A DNA stretch of 64,000 nt, from contig NC_088324.1 of assembly GCF_910592395.1 (NCBI RefSeq), forward strand, positions 6,414,953-6,478,952, read 5' to 3'. This DNA is from Lineus longissimus (Eukaryota > Nemertea > Pilidiophora > Heteronemertea > Lineidae). The translations under genes and the position numbers were made by a program. The notes beneath the pieces were generated by a model. It was not told the DNA's origin. It saw nothing but the letters and a program-made list of their open reading frames with translations, and did not search any database. This document shows positions 36,301 to 49,600 of this stretch, in pieces. Position 1 is the first letter of the stretch; every line of letters begins with the position of its first letter.

Positions 36301-36656
36301 GCTAAGCCAGCTATGTGCCAAAGTACAAACCAGGCACAAGACCAATGATACTGGGTCAAGGAAGTTTTGTTAATGCTTTCGACTCTTCCGTAGCATTCTT
36401 GTTCACCAAACAAGGAACAGTGCACGAAACTTTACAAACATTAGTAGTTGTGGACCATATTCGATCTAAGCTTGATTGTACCAGAGAATGCTTGAGACAA
36501 TTCATGACTAGTGAGGCAGAAAGGTGTCTCGGGTTCCTTTACGAAGTCAGAAGAACCAGTTGTGCGGTTTACAAAGTATTTGTGTCGATCTCATCTTTAA
36601 ATAATTATGGGGCGACGACAACAAGGTATCAACGACAGGAATTTGCATGTACCTAA
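30304..36656 (+). CDS. LamG-PAN secreted protein gene, unit E (intact)
   Basis: Exons are 30304-30478, 33256-33849 and 36394-36656, predicting 343 residues. Residues 1-58 hold a short polar start and a hydrophobic leader ending GGVTAGSPPK, which is either a cleaved signal or a membrane anchor. Residues 60-256 form the LamG-like domain, with CWQHFAVT, HVKLYRNGN and one NKS sequon. Residues 258-343 form the PAN-like domain, with five cysteines. All splice sites are GT/AG and phase 1. The exon 2 start, ...GACCAG|CT, was chosen because it is phase-compatible with exon 1 and because the substitutions after it (CGT/CGC, TCA/TCT, GTT/GTC/GTG) are mostly silent in this frame. This type I copy is the most diverged in the two variable patches. 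Intron 1 carries the pogo-like remnant and intron 2 a TGACC-rich repeat. Confidence 0.7.
31272..32721 (-). pseudogene. Pogo-like DDE transposase remnant, unit E
   Basis: Three minus-strand frames: 32721-32164, 32323-31982 and 31850-31272. The last frame starts after the NMNET region and reads LLLLDQLRPHL and SMSQPLDLT. A deletion near 31385 removes the usual C-terminal end. An additional stop separates the middle and last parts. It shares the ancestral frame change of the other copies. Confidence 0.75.
34083..35085. repeat. TGACC-rich repeat element in intron 2 of unit E
   Basis: A diverged relative of the element at 20949-22317, inserted at a different place, in CAAATAA|AAATCAGC of the type I intron 2. 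It starts TGAAAAGGCTAGTGGCC and ends CGGTGAGCCA. The internal motif is partly decayed (TGACCTCTATGACCTTGA near 34420). A short ACG/ATG microsatellite lies near 35010-35040. No coding frame is credible. Confidence 0.75.
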
Positions 36657-37741
36657 AGTAATAGAGCTCACTATCTAAGGAACAAAGCAAGATATTACAT
36701 TTTCATTGAAAAAAAGTTGTTGTAAATCATCTGACCCATCTGCTCTGAAAATGGCATGACGATAGCACTGATAATAAGTGAGCTGTGAGCTAACGACTGA
36801 GATAAACAAAAGACAAGGTAGCTCCCCAATGTGGTACAAATTAGTTACGTGACTGAAAAATCTAACCCACTTGCAAAACTTCACATATTACCTATTATCC
36901 TAGGAAGTAAAAGCTCTCCGCCATGCAGGGTGAACCCCCTCTACAGGTAACTATGCAGCGACGTCAAGCCGATATCAACTACAGGAATTTTGAAAATTAA
37001 CTCACAGCGAGTGGAGCTACAAAATGATAATATGATCCTAGGATGTCTGTATGGAAAGCTCAGGTGGAAAGGGGAAAAGGAAATGGGAAAAGCGTAATGC
37101 TGAAAGTATAAATCTCTTGAGATCTGCGGGTTTTTTGGTTGATGCGTTTGATAACAAGTTAGACCTGTAAGAAAGGCAAACTAATGAAGAAAAACTCCGA
37201 CTCAAATAACGCATGAGACGATGATAATGACGCAACTTGTCACAAACAGCTCAATATTGATGGCTCATCGGAAGATTTTAAAAGTCTATATCGTAAATGA
37301 TGACTTGGATATTTGTACAAATTTTGACTTTCGCTCTAATAAATTAATGATATGTACCACACACACACAAACAGCAAGAGCATTGCTGTAAATACAATTA
37401 AAAGTTATTCCAAATTGTGATCATTGAAATTACAGGTGATAAAGATTGATAACATTTTTTTGGCCACCCGATATATCCTTTCAAACTCAATCTATACTTT
37501 CCACTCAAGCAAAAAATGATTTATTAATAACAAAGACACAAGAAACATTTTGTTTCTCATAGCGAGAACTCGATCAATATAATATATAGATATTAAACGT
37601 ATTGACTTCATATAGTTCATATAATGTAATATTACAACGGCGAATTCAAAGCAAAACTGGACATCTCATCGTTATTTTCCAAATGGTTCAAGGCACGATG
37701 TCGGATTCGACTTGGTACGTACAAGAGTCAGACGACCGATT
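36657..37741 (+). promoter_or_regulatory. Spacer E/F: 3' UTR of E, probable promoter region of F
   Basis: Standard single-copy spacer with the conserved AT-rich block (near 37575-37630) before exon 1. No other gene or repeat is seen. Confidence 0.3.
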
Positions 37742-40700
37742 ATGACAGTTGACCGGAATCATGGCATAGATTCCAAAAACGTGCTGTTAATTGACTTCAA
37801 CATTTGTTGGTGTTTGATAGTCGCATCAGTGATGATTTCGTGGTCATACTTTATGTGCATTTGTGTGCTTATAACACTTAATATAGGAGGTGTGACTGCT
37901 GGCTCTCCCCCGAAAGGTAAGACAGAGACCACGATATAAGGGCATTGTTGTTCCCAACAAGTTAGTCAGTGATTTGGCTTTAACTTACGAACATAACGTG
38001 AAGTCATAACACACGCTATATTCGTGACCTAACATGTTTGAACAACTGGCCTCGGCCTAGAACACCGATGATGGGCCAGACGAACATGTGTTAATGCTGA
38101 AAGATGAAATGCTTGTGACCACGTACGGGGGGGGGGGGGGGTGTTCTTAATTTCAGTCATTATAGTTGAAGTATTCGCTGGAAGAAACTGTCGTTTATGG
38201 GTTCTAGAACTTGATTCACAAACGCTTATTAGAAATATTACAAATACTAATGTTATTATAATATGATTGTTAGCTCTTCTGGATTACAAGCTTGATGGAT
38301 CTGATCCGGATATACGGTTTGTATATCACAGCACATATACAGTAAGTAGTTTGAATTTTATCGGTCTTTTCGCAAGTTAGGCCAAACCTTATTAAAGTGT
38401 GCGTAATGGGTACAAGAGGGGTGTTCAAAGCACACACTACCGCAAGGAATATCATGACACGATCAGGACAGATTGTCCTGTCATACGATAATGTTTAATT
38501 CATGTCATTTGAAAATGACATGAGTAAGCCAGAGTTTGAAGAAAGCATTGATGCATTCTGATTTGAATGATTTGAATGGGCCTAGATCAGTAGATGACTG
38601 ACGAACACTAAAGCTGACCTGTCCGAAATTACACTTTATTTCCAATCATGAAAAATTCATTACATTCGGTTTTTGAAAATGTCCTTTTCTAAATCAATTC
38701 TCATTACTTTTAAGGTACATTCAGATTTCTAACTATAGGAACAGCGGAATTATAAGGCATCACCTGGATCATCATTCTCAAGGTCATCAAAATCAATCTC
38801 ATTGTCCTCAGCATCTTCATCTTCGAGAAGGTCATTAGTAATATATTTCTGTACTCCCCGTTTTCATTCGGGACTAGTCCGGCTACCTGAAAGGCACGTG
38901 CTGTGAATTCAGGAGGGACGTCATCGGAAGCTCGGCTATGTAGAACAGATGGAAGGGGTATTCTGGGACAAGTGCCATCGGCTGCAGTATTTGCATGCTT
39001 CCAGTCTTTCCAGCGGCGCTGACGTGAGCTTTAAATGCCCTCATAATGGTCAAGTCCAAAGGTTGACTCATAGATGTGCACCGCGCGGGAATGTTATCAA
39101 GGAGCACACCAGCTTCTACAATAGGGGCACAGAATTCATCAGCCAAGTGAGGTCTAAACCGATCTAAGAGTAAAAGCCTTGTTTTTCGTTCAAATTCAGT
39201 AATGAAAAAAAAAAGACTTCATCAAGCCAATGTTGGAGTGTGTCATGATTCTCCAACCCTGACCGTGATGAAGTGACACGGACATTTTCAGGAATGCTTT
39301 CAAGTCCACGAATTTCTCGTATGAAGCCTGGTTCTCTGAACACAACATGGATTGGCATTTTTTCCCCACTAGATCGAATTGTCAACGCAACGGTGCATCC
39401 TAATTTAGAATTGCCCCTTGAAGTTTTAACGTCAACATCCCCCTGTCCCGGAGTAGCTGCCGTATACATGGGCAGAAAGTCCAACTGAAAAAAGGTTTCA
39501 TTCATATTGTAAATTGTATGTTGCCTCACTGTGTCCCTGACGTTTCCTTGAAATCGGCGGACACGCTCATTAGCGTCTGCTGGAATCGAAGTGGTGTTTC
39601 TTGTCTTGCGACGAAATACAATACGTTTCCGTATCAAGAAATCGCTGATCCATCCTGGAGAGCACTGAAAAAGAGACCGTTCCGGTCGGTTCAAAAGGTA
39701 GTTGTCTCTATCATCACCTGGAAGCTCATCACACCAGCGGTGAAATTCCAGCTCGGCAGCATGGACCCGATCAACTCTGGATACGGGGAGGGCAAGACGA
39801 GAAATTCGAGAAATCGGTTGTAAACCTGCTCCTCCACTTGTAGCCACCATCCGTCGTGGTCGCTTCTGAGCCTGCTACTTTGAGCATTGTTCTCGGTCTG
39901 CTCCATTAACATTTCCCGATTTGCTATCCATCTTCGCAATGACGTAACTGCAAACCCGAAGCGTCTGGCATACTCTGCCACATTAAGCAGCCAACCATGT
40001 TCAATCGCATGTTCGCAATCGAGGACGTGGCGCAATCGTACAGTTACACTATAGCTGTTGTGACGTCTTGGTAGTCTAGGACTATCAACTTCATCATCCT
40101 CATCAGTGTCCATACCAATGGCAGTTGAGAGTATGAACACAAGATACAACATATGTTTTCGAATTTTCGCATTGGGCATTATCTCCAGCTGGAAAAGGTA
40201 TGTCCTGAAGTTCATAGGCCTGCATGTACCATAAACCTACCTGTACTTATTACATCACGGCAATAATCGAGTCAAACAGTCCACACGCATGGGAACATCA
40301 AGCCTGGCTGAAAATTGATAAGGCCAAGTTGACGCTACTCCAGGATCTAATGCTTACCTGATTTCTCCCATTATGGGCCGCAAATTGGTTTTGGCTGTAA
40401 ACTAGTCCGAAGACCGATAAAATCCGAACTTACTGTATATACTAACTGGCTTGAGGCCACTTCGGGTCACTTTAGCCCATTGGTAATAGGAAGGTTTCGC
40501 ACCGTTACGAACTACGAAAACCGAGCACGAAAATCGAAAGAAGACGAAGAAATATTCTCATAGGGGAGCAAAATCTAAAGTCTTCTCCTGCTTGTTGGCT
40601 GGGGAAGCTTAATGTAACGAAGAATTGGAAATAGTTTTATTATAATAGTGGATAAAAATCAATAGTCTTCACCAGCCAACAAGCTTAATCAACAACATTA

Positions 40701-42572
40701 CCTAACATCCGGAAAGCAACTATCACTGACATGTTTGCCATCACGTGACCAGTTCAATTTCTATCATTTTTATTTCGTAGCCTATCTGGAAATGCGAAGT
40801 ACGTCGAGTCTCTAGTTTTTGGGAAAGTGCTTCAGTTTAATGATAAGCACGCATCTGCAACTCTACCTTATATGAATACATTCAAATACAAACATATTAC
40901 AATTACCTTTTATATAAGATTCCTTCAGGGCAAGCTTGTCCAAAAGTGGGTATGTTTCTGTACTGATGTAGAAAGAATTTGCGTAGGAAATAACCAAAAT
41001 CAGCAAGTGGTGATTGGTGTGTGGCACAGGGATACCTCTAAACAGATCAATGTGCGATACATTTTTCACTTTTACATCGGCTATCAGTCGATTGTCAGTC
41101 GCAAATGTTGGCAGCATATTGCTGTTACAATTACCAGGAATAAGTCTACTCCTAAGCCCCATGTCAAACTTTATAGGAACGGGAACCTCTTAAGAATGAC
41201 AGAGTATAAGCGATATAAAAAAAAGCATGTGTGGAGAAAGATTTCAGGTTTTGGTAGATTCATTCGAATGAATCAAATGTCGAATTTTAGGTTTTACCCA
41301 ACTATAGCGACAAAACTTGATATTTTGAGGAGCAAAAAAAGAGGTAGGTTGGTCAACTCGTTAATTATCTGAGCCTGAGGGCTTCACCACCACTTTGAAG
41401 ACGAGTTTATTATTTTCATATTATGCACTGGTCCGACTAGGAATTTTAGGATATTATTGTGCTGGGAGACGTAGTAGACGCACTGCCAGTGTATTTTTAT
41501 GTGTTCAAGCAATTACAAGTTATGTCATCTGCCACCGAGGTTGTTTGGGGCTCTCCCCGATTCGCCAAGCAAAAAGGAAACATCTATATCTACAGCAAGA
41601 CGTCACAGCGTACATCCATGGCTCCATGCAGCGCCTTACTAGTGCATAGGTCCTCATGGAGAGGATCGACGCATGGAGGGCTGACTCGGTTCAAATCGGG
41701 GTCAACATCGGAATAGCATGATAATTCGGGCAGATTTGGAATTTTTCCTTTTTTTGTGAAATTTGTTGATGGAAACAACTTCATAGAGGTGACTGGGCAG
41801 TCGACAGCTTGGGAATACTGCCTTTAATGATACCAATGGTCCTTCGAACAAGCATATTTCGGCTCAAATTTAAATATTAGCTTCTTGTCTCCTCCAATAA
41901 TGAACTTTGGAAAAGCTTGATAGTACAATTTGAGAAATATTGGCATCTGTTCAACAAGATAGCTGCCGAAACATGAGCATTAGTTGCAGCGAACACATGC
42001 CGAACAGGGTATATCAAGGGGAAATTGCTGAAAACAATGCATATGCCTATTCGTGAATGTTGCAGTTGTCTTTATGTCTGTAAACACCTCGAGAGCTTTT
42101 TCAAGTAATAAAAGCTTATTAGCTATCCAGATCAGAGTCCAATATATTTACAGTAATATAGTAATATGTCTATAGTAAGAGAAGATCTTTAAAGGTTAAT
42201 TGTCGATCAGACGAATGCTAAGCCAGCTATGTGCCAAAGTATAAACCAGGCACAAGACCAATGATACTGGGTCAATGAAGTTTTGTTAATGCTTTCGACT
42301 CTTCCGTAGCATTCTTGTTCACCAAACAAGGAACAGTGCACGAAACTTTACATGAATTAGTAGTTGTGGACCATATTCGATCTAAGCTTGATTGTACCAG
42401 AGAATGCTTGAAACAATTCATGACTAGTGAGGCAGAAAGGTGTCTCGGGTTCCTTTACGAAGTCAGAAGGACCAGTTGTGCGGTTTACCAAGTATTTGTG
42501 TCGATCTCATCCTTAAATAATTATGGAGCGACGACAACAAGGTATCAACGACAGAAATTTGCATGTACCTAA
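37742..42572 (+). CDS. LamG-PAN secreted protein gene, unit F (intact, shortest unit)
   Basis: Exons are 37742-37916, 40753-41343 and 42310-42572, predicting 342 residues (type II, one codon shorter in exon 2). Leader, LamG-like and PAN-like regions are as in unit E. The first variable patch is the cysteine-rich CFCTDVERICVGN form and the second the EYKRYKKKHVW form. Intron 2 is short and its Tc1 target site (ATATAGTAATATGTC, near 42155-42169) is empty. The unit is about 5.9 kb from G run to G run and is the cleanest model of a type II unit. All three exons have the same lengths as in unit G. Confidence 0.7.
38883..40215 (-). pseudogene. Pogo-like DDE transposase remnant, unit F
   Basis: Frames 40215-39691, 39850-39164 and 39146-38883. 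It is very similar to the unit C remnant (NMNETFFQLD, SSGEKMPIHVVF). An indel in the A-rich stretch near 39205 adds a frameshift before LLLLDRFRP. The ancestral frame change and the Asn in NMNET are both present. Confidence 0.75.
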
Positions 42573-43646
42573 AGTAATAGAGCTCACTATCTAAGGAACA
42601 AAGCAAGATATTACATTTTTATTGAAAACAAATTGTTGTAAATCATCTGACCCATCTTCTCTGAAAATGGCATGACGATAGCATTGATAATAAGTGAGCT
42701 GCGAGCTAACGACTGAGATAAACAAAAGACAAGGTAGCTCATCAATGTGGTACAAATTAGTTACGTGACTGAAAAATCTAACCCACTTGTACAACTTCAC
42801 ATATTACCTATTATCGCTGAAAGTAAAAGCTCTCCGCCATGCAGGGTGAATCCCCTCTACAGGTAACTATGCAGCGACGTCAAGCCGATATCAACTACAG
42901 GAAATTTGAAAATAAACCACAGCGAGTGGAGCTGCAAAATGATAATATGCTCCTAGGATGTCTGTACGGAAAGTTCGGGTGTCAAGGGGAAAAGGAAATG
43001 GGAAAATCGTAGTGCTGAAAGTATAAATCGCTTGAAATCTGCGGGTTTTTTGGTTGATGCGTTTGATAACAAGTTAGACCTGTAAGAAAGGCAATCTAAT
43101 GAAGAAAAACGCCGACTCAAATAACGCATGAGACGATAATAATGACGCAATTAGTCACAAACAGCTCAATATTGATGACTCATTGAAAGTCTTTAAAAAT
43201 CTATATCGTAAATGATGACTTGGATATTTGTACAAATTTTGACTTTCGCTCTTATAAATTAATGATATGTACCACACACACAAACAACGAGAGCATTGAT
43301 GTAAATACAATTGAAAGTTATTCCAAATTGTGATCATTGAAATTACAGGTGATAAAGATTGATACCTTTTTTATTGGCCACCCGATATATCCTTTCAAAC
43401 TCAATCAACTTTCCACTCAAGCAAAAAATTATTAATTAATAACAAAGACACAAGAAACATTTTGTTTCTCATAGCGAGAACTCGATCAATATATTATATA
43501 GATATTAAACGTATTGACTTCATATAGTTCATATAATGTAATATTACAACGGCGAATTCAAAGCAAAACTGGACATCCCATCGCTATTTTTCAAATGGTT
43601 CAAGGCACTTGGTCGTATTCGACTTGGTACAAGAGTAAGACTGATT
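42573..43646 (+). promoter_or_regulatory. Spacer F/G: 3' UTR of F, probable promoter region of G
   Basis: Standard spacer with no insertion. The conserved AT-rich block lies near 43490-43550, about 100-150 nt before the exon 1 start codon. No gene is seen. Confidence 0.3.
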
Positions 43647-46600
43647 ATGACAGCTGATCGGAATCATGGCATAGATTCCAAAAAGGTGCTGTTGATTGAC
43701 TTCAACTTTTGTTGGTGTTTGATGGTGGCATCAGTGATGATTTCGTGGTCATACTTTATGTGCACTTGTGCACTTATAACACTTAATGTAGGAGGTGTGA
43801 CTGCTGGCTCTCCCCCGAAAGGTAAGATAGAGACCACGATATAAGGGCATTGTTGTTCCCAACAAATTAGTCAGTGATTTGGCTTTAACTTACGAACATA
43901 ACGTGAAGTAAAAGTACACGCTATATTCGTGACCTAACATGTTTGAACAACTGGCCTCGGCCTAGAACACCGATGATGGGCCAGACGAACATGTGTTAAT
44001 GAGAGATGAAATGATTGTGATCACGTACGGGGGGGGGGGCTGTCCTTAATTAAAGTCATTATGGTTTAAGTATTCGCTGGAAGAAACTGTCGTTTATGGG
44101 TTCTAGTACTTGTTTCACAAACGCTTATTAGAAATATTACAAATACTAATGTTATTATAATATGATTGTTAGCTCTTCTGGATTACAAGCTTGATGGATC
44201 TGATCCGGATATACGGTTTGTATATCACAGTACATATACAGTAAGTAGTTTGAATTTTATCGGTCTTTTCGCAAGTTAGGCCAAACCTTATTAAAGAGTG
44301 CGTAATGGGTACAAGAGGGGTGTTCAAAGCACACACTACCGCAAGGAATATTATGACACGATCAGGACAGATTGTCCTGTCATAGGATAATGTTCAATTC
44401 ATGTCATTTGAAAAAGACATGAGTAAGCCAGAGTTTGAAGAAAGCATTGATGCATTCTGATTTGAATGATCACTTAACTTTGAATGGGCCTAGATCAGTA
44501 GATGACTGACCAACACTAAAGCTGACCTGTCCGAAATTACACTTTATTTCCAATCATGAAAAATTCAGTACATTCGGTTTTTCAAAATGTCCTTTTCTAA
44601 ATCAAGTCTCATTACTTTTAAGGTACATTCAGATTTCTGACCATGGGAACAGTGGAAATATAAGGCATCACCTGGATCATTATTCTCAAGGTCATCAAAA
44701 TCAATCTCATTGTCCTCAGCATCTTCATCTGCATTTTCGAGAAGGTCATTAGCAATATTTTTGTACTCCCCGTTTTCATTCGGGACGAGTCCGGCTACCT
44801 GAAAGGCACGTGCTGTGGATTCAGGAGGGACGTCATCCCAAGCTCGGCTATGTAAAACAGATGCAAGGGGTATTCTGGGACTGGTGCCATCGGCTGCAGT
44901 ATTTGCATGCTTCCAGTCTTTCCAGCGGCGCTGACGTGAGCTTTAAATGCCCTCATAATGGTCAAGTCCAAAGGTTGACTCATAGATGTGCACCGCGCGG
45001 GAATGTTATCAAGGAGCACACCAGCTCCTACAATAGGGGCACAGAATTCACCAGCCAAGTGAGGTCTAAACTGATCTAAGAGTAAAAGCCTTGTATTTGG
45101 TTCAAATTCACCAATGAATGGAGAAAAGACTTCATCAAGCCAATGTTGGAGTGTGTCATGATTCCCCCACCCTGACCGTGGTGAAGTGACACGGACATGT
45201 CAGGAATGTTACCAAGTCCACGAATTTCTCGGATGAAGCCTGGTTCTGTGAACACAATATGAGCTGGCATTTTTTCCCCATTAGATCGAATTGTCAACCC
45301 AACGGTGCATCCTAATTTAGAATTGCCCCTTGAAGTTTTAACGTCAACATCCCCCTGTCTCGGATTAGCTGCCGCATACATGGGCAGAAAGTCCAACTGA
45401 CAAAAGGTTTGATTCATATTGTAAATTGCATGTTGCCTCACTCTATCCCTGACGTTTCCTTGAAATCGGCGGACACGCTCATTAGCGTCAACTGGAATCG
45501 AAGTGGTGTTTCTTGTCTTGCGACGAAATACAATCCGTTTCCGTTTCAAGAAATCGCTGATCCATCCTGGAGAGAAAGATGGACCGCTCCGGTCGGTTCA
45601 AAAGGTAGTTTTCTCTATCATCACCTGGAAGCTCATCCCACCAGCGGTGGAATTCCAGCTCGGCAGCATGGACCCGATCAACTCTGGATACGGGGAGGGC
45701 AAGACGAGAAATTCGAGAAATCGGTTGTAAACCTGCTCCTCCACTTAGGCCACCATCCGTCGTGGTCGCTTCTAACCCTCCTACTTTGAGCATTGTTCTC
45801 GGTCTGCTCCATTAACATTTCCCGATTTGCTATCCATCTTCGCAATGACGTAACTGCAAACCCGAAGCGTCTGGCATACTCTGCCACATTAAGCAGCCAA
45901 CCATGTTCAATCGCATGTTCGCAATCGAGGACGTGGCGCAATCGTACAGTTACACTATAGCTGTTGTGACGTCTTGGTAGTCTAGAACTAGCAACTTCAT
46001 CATCCTCATCAGTGTCCATACCAATGGCAGTTGAGAGTATGAACACGAGATACAACATATGTTTTCGAATTTTTGGCATTGGGCATTATCTCCAGCTGGA
46101 AAAGGTCTGTCCTGAAGCTCATAGGCCTGCATGTACCATAAACCTACCTGTACCTATTACATCACGGCAATAATCGAGTCAAACTGTCCACACGCATGGG
46201 AACATCAAGCCTGGCTGAAAATTGATAGGGCCAAGTTGACGCTACTCCAGGATCTAATGCTTACCTGATTTCTCCCATTATGGGCCGCAAATTGGTTTTG
46301 GCTGTAAACTAGTCCGAAGACCGATAAAATCCGAACTTACTGTATATACTAACTGGCTTGAGGCCACTTCGGGTCACTTTAGCCCATTGGTAATAGGAAG
46401 GTTTCGCACCGTTACGAACTACGAAAACCGAGCACGAAAATCGAAAGAAGACGAAGAAATATTCTCATAGGGGAGCAAAATCTAAAGTCTTCTCCTGCTT
46501 GTTGGCTGGGGAAGCTTAATGTAACGAAGAATTGGAAATAGTTTTATTATAATAGTGGATAAAAATCAATAGTCTTCACCAGCCAACAAGCTTAATCAAC

Positions 46601-49600
46601 AACATTACCTAACATCCGGAAAGCAACAATCACTGACATGTTTGCCATCACGTGACCAGTTCAATTTCTATCATTTTTATTTCGTAGCCTATCTGGAAAT
46701 GCGAAGTACGTCATGTCTCTAGTTTTTGGGAAAGTGCTTCAGTTTAATGATAAGCACGCATCTGCAACTCTACCTTATATAAATACATTCAAATACAAAC
46801 ATATTACAATTACCTTTTATATAAGATTCCTTCAGGGCAAGCTTGTCCAAAAGTGGGTATGTTTCTGTACTGATGTAGAAAGAATTTGCGTAGGAAATAA
46901 CCAAAATCAGCTAGTGAGGATTGTTGTGTGGCACAGGGATACCTCTAAACATATCAATGTGCGATACATTTTTCACTTTTACATCGGCTATCAATGGATT
47001 GGCAGTCGCAAATGTTGGCAGCATATTGCTGTTACAATTACCAGGAATAAGTCTATTCCTAAGCCCCATGTCAAACTTTATAGGAACGGGAACCTCTTAA
47101 GAATGACAAAGTGTAAGCGATATAAAGAAAAGCATAAGTGGAGAAAGGTTTCATTTTTGGGTAAATTCATTCAAATGAATCAAATGTCGAATTTTAGGTT
47201 TTACCCAACTATAGCGACAAAACTTGATATTTTGAGGAGCAAAAAAAGAGGTAGGTTGGTCAACTCGTTAAATATCTGAGCCTGAGGGCTTCACCACCAC
47301 TATGAAGACGAGTTTATTATTTTCATATGATACACTGGTCCGACTGGGAATTTTAGGAAATTATTGTGCTGGGAGACGTAGTAGACGCACTGCCAGTGTA
47401 TTTTTATGTGTTCAAGCAATTACAAGTTATGTCATCTGCCACCGAGGTTGTTTGGGGCTCTCCCCGATTCGCCAAGCAAAAAGGAAACATCTATATCTAC
47501 AGCAAGACGTCACAGCGTAGATATATGGCTCCATGCAGCGCCTTACTAGTGCATCGGTCCTCATGGAGAGGATCGACGCATGGAGGGCTGACTCGGTTCA
47601 AATCGGAGTCAACATCGGAATAGCATGATAATTCGGGCGGATTTTGAATTTTTCCTTTTTTTGTGAAATTTGTCGATGGAAACAACTTTATAGAGGTGAC
47701 TGGGCAGCCGACAGCTTGGGAATACTGCCCTTACTAATACCAACGGTCCTTCAAACAAGCATATTTCGGCTCAAATTCAAATATTAGCTTCTTGTCTCCT
47801 CCAATAATGAACTTTGGAATAGCTTTATAGTACAATTTGAGAAATATTGGCATCTGTTCAAAAAGATAGCTGCCGAAACATGAACATTAGTTGCAGCGAA
47901 CATATGCCGAACAGGGTATTTTGCAAAAGCTTTCTTCATTCTTGATATTGTGCTGCTCGAGGGGAAATTGCTGAAAACAATGCATAGGCCTATTCGTGAA
48001 TGTGGCAGTTGTCTTTATGTCTAAAACACCTCGAGAGCTTTTTCAAGTAATAAAAGCTTAATAGCTATCCAGATCAGAGTTCAATATATTTACAGCAATA
48101 TAGTAATACACTGTTGGGCAAAATGGTTGTCACCCCTGCGATGGCATATATGATTGCATAATCATTTCTAATTTATGTTGATACGGTAAACATTAATGAG
48201 TGGAAACTTTGCAGTTGTACACACATGGTATTAGCGGGTGTTTTTGGACCACAAACTTGCACATGTTTGCCATCAATTGCTTATTAATTGACATTTTATT
48301 TACGGAGGCTCATCAGGGACCTTAACTATGGAAAACATCTTTGTCATTGTTTCACTCTTTTCTCTCCATCTGACCAGATTTGATTGTTCAAATTGATAGG
48401 AATTGCACAATTGGGTAATTTCTCACTGCTTGCATACCTAATATCGCGTATTGCCCCCACGGGCTGAAATGAGCGCTGCAATTCGTCGGGACATGCTTGT
48501 AACGCCTTCGTTGGGGGATTTCGCCCCAAATACGGATAATTGCATCACCAAGGTCGGCAAGGTTCTGAGGCTGAGGGTCCAAATTTTCGAGTTCTCTGCC
48601 GATATGGTCCCACAGGTGCTCTATGGGTTCATATCCGGGCTGTAAGAAGGCCAGTCCAGACGGTTGACGTCTTGTTCGTGCAAGAAATTGTTCACTATTG
48701 CTGCTCTGTGGGGGTCTGGCGTTGTCGTCTGCAGGTGTCCAGTTGTTGCCGAAGTGGGCCCTTGCTTCTGGCAGCACGTGATCTCGGAGGCTCTCCAAGT
48801 AGAGGAGACCGTTTACATTTCGCTCTAGGACGCGGACTGCAGTTTTTCCATGATAATGAATGGCGCCCCAGATATGGACTGAACCACCTCCAAATGGAAC
48901 ACGCAGGGCTACACAGTCTTCCCGAAGCTGCTCGCCTGGTAATCGACGAACTCTGACCCTGCCATCAACGCGGAACAGCAAGAAACGGGAATCGTCACCA
49001 AAGACGATGTGGCGCCACATTTCGTCCGGCACGTCAGCATGTGCTCTCGCCCACAGAGGCCGTCGACGTTTTGCCGCATCTGTCAATTTTGGACAGACTA
49101 CCTGCCTTCTTGCATGATACCCGGCAGCAATCAGCCTACGGTTTACTGTTGTCCGACTAGCGTCAACATTATCCAGGTTGTGCCAGTCATTGCGCAGCTG
49201 TGTCGTCGTTTTCTTACGATCTGCACGGCAACGAAGCAAGAGATGACGGTCGTCTCTTTCATTAGAGATGCGAGGTCGACCAGTAGATCTCCGAACGTTA
49301 ACATTACCGTCCTGTCGCCACTTCGAAATCCACCTTTGCACCGTCCTTTTCGAAAGTCCCATTACTTCGGCGATGGCGCCAGGACCTTGCCCGCTGCGCC
49401 ACCTTCCAATGGCCTCCCCTCGCTGAATTTGGCTGTATTGGCCGGGAATGACAAGTTCTCCATATGCTGGTCAAGAAAATCTAATAGGATTGCGTTGGTT
49501 AAAAAGGAGAATGCACGAAAACTTAGTAGGCTGTGGACTAGGCATAGGAACGAAAGGACATGGTCAGCAGAAACACTCCTTTTATAGTGTCTTATTACAT

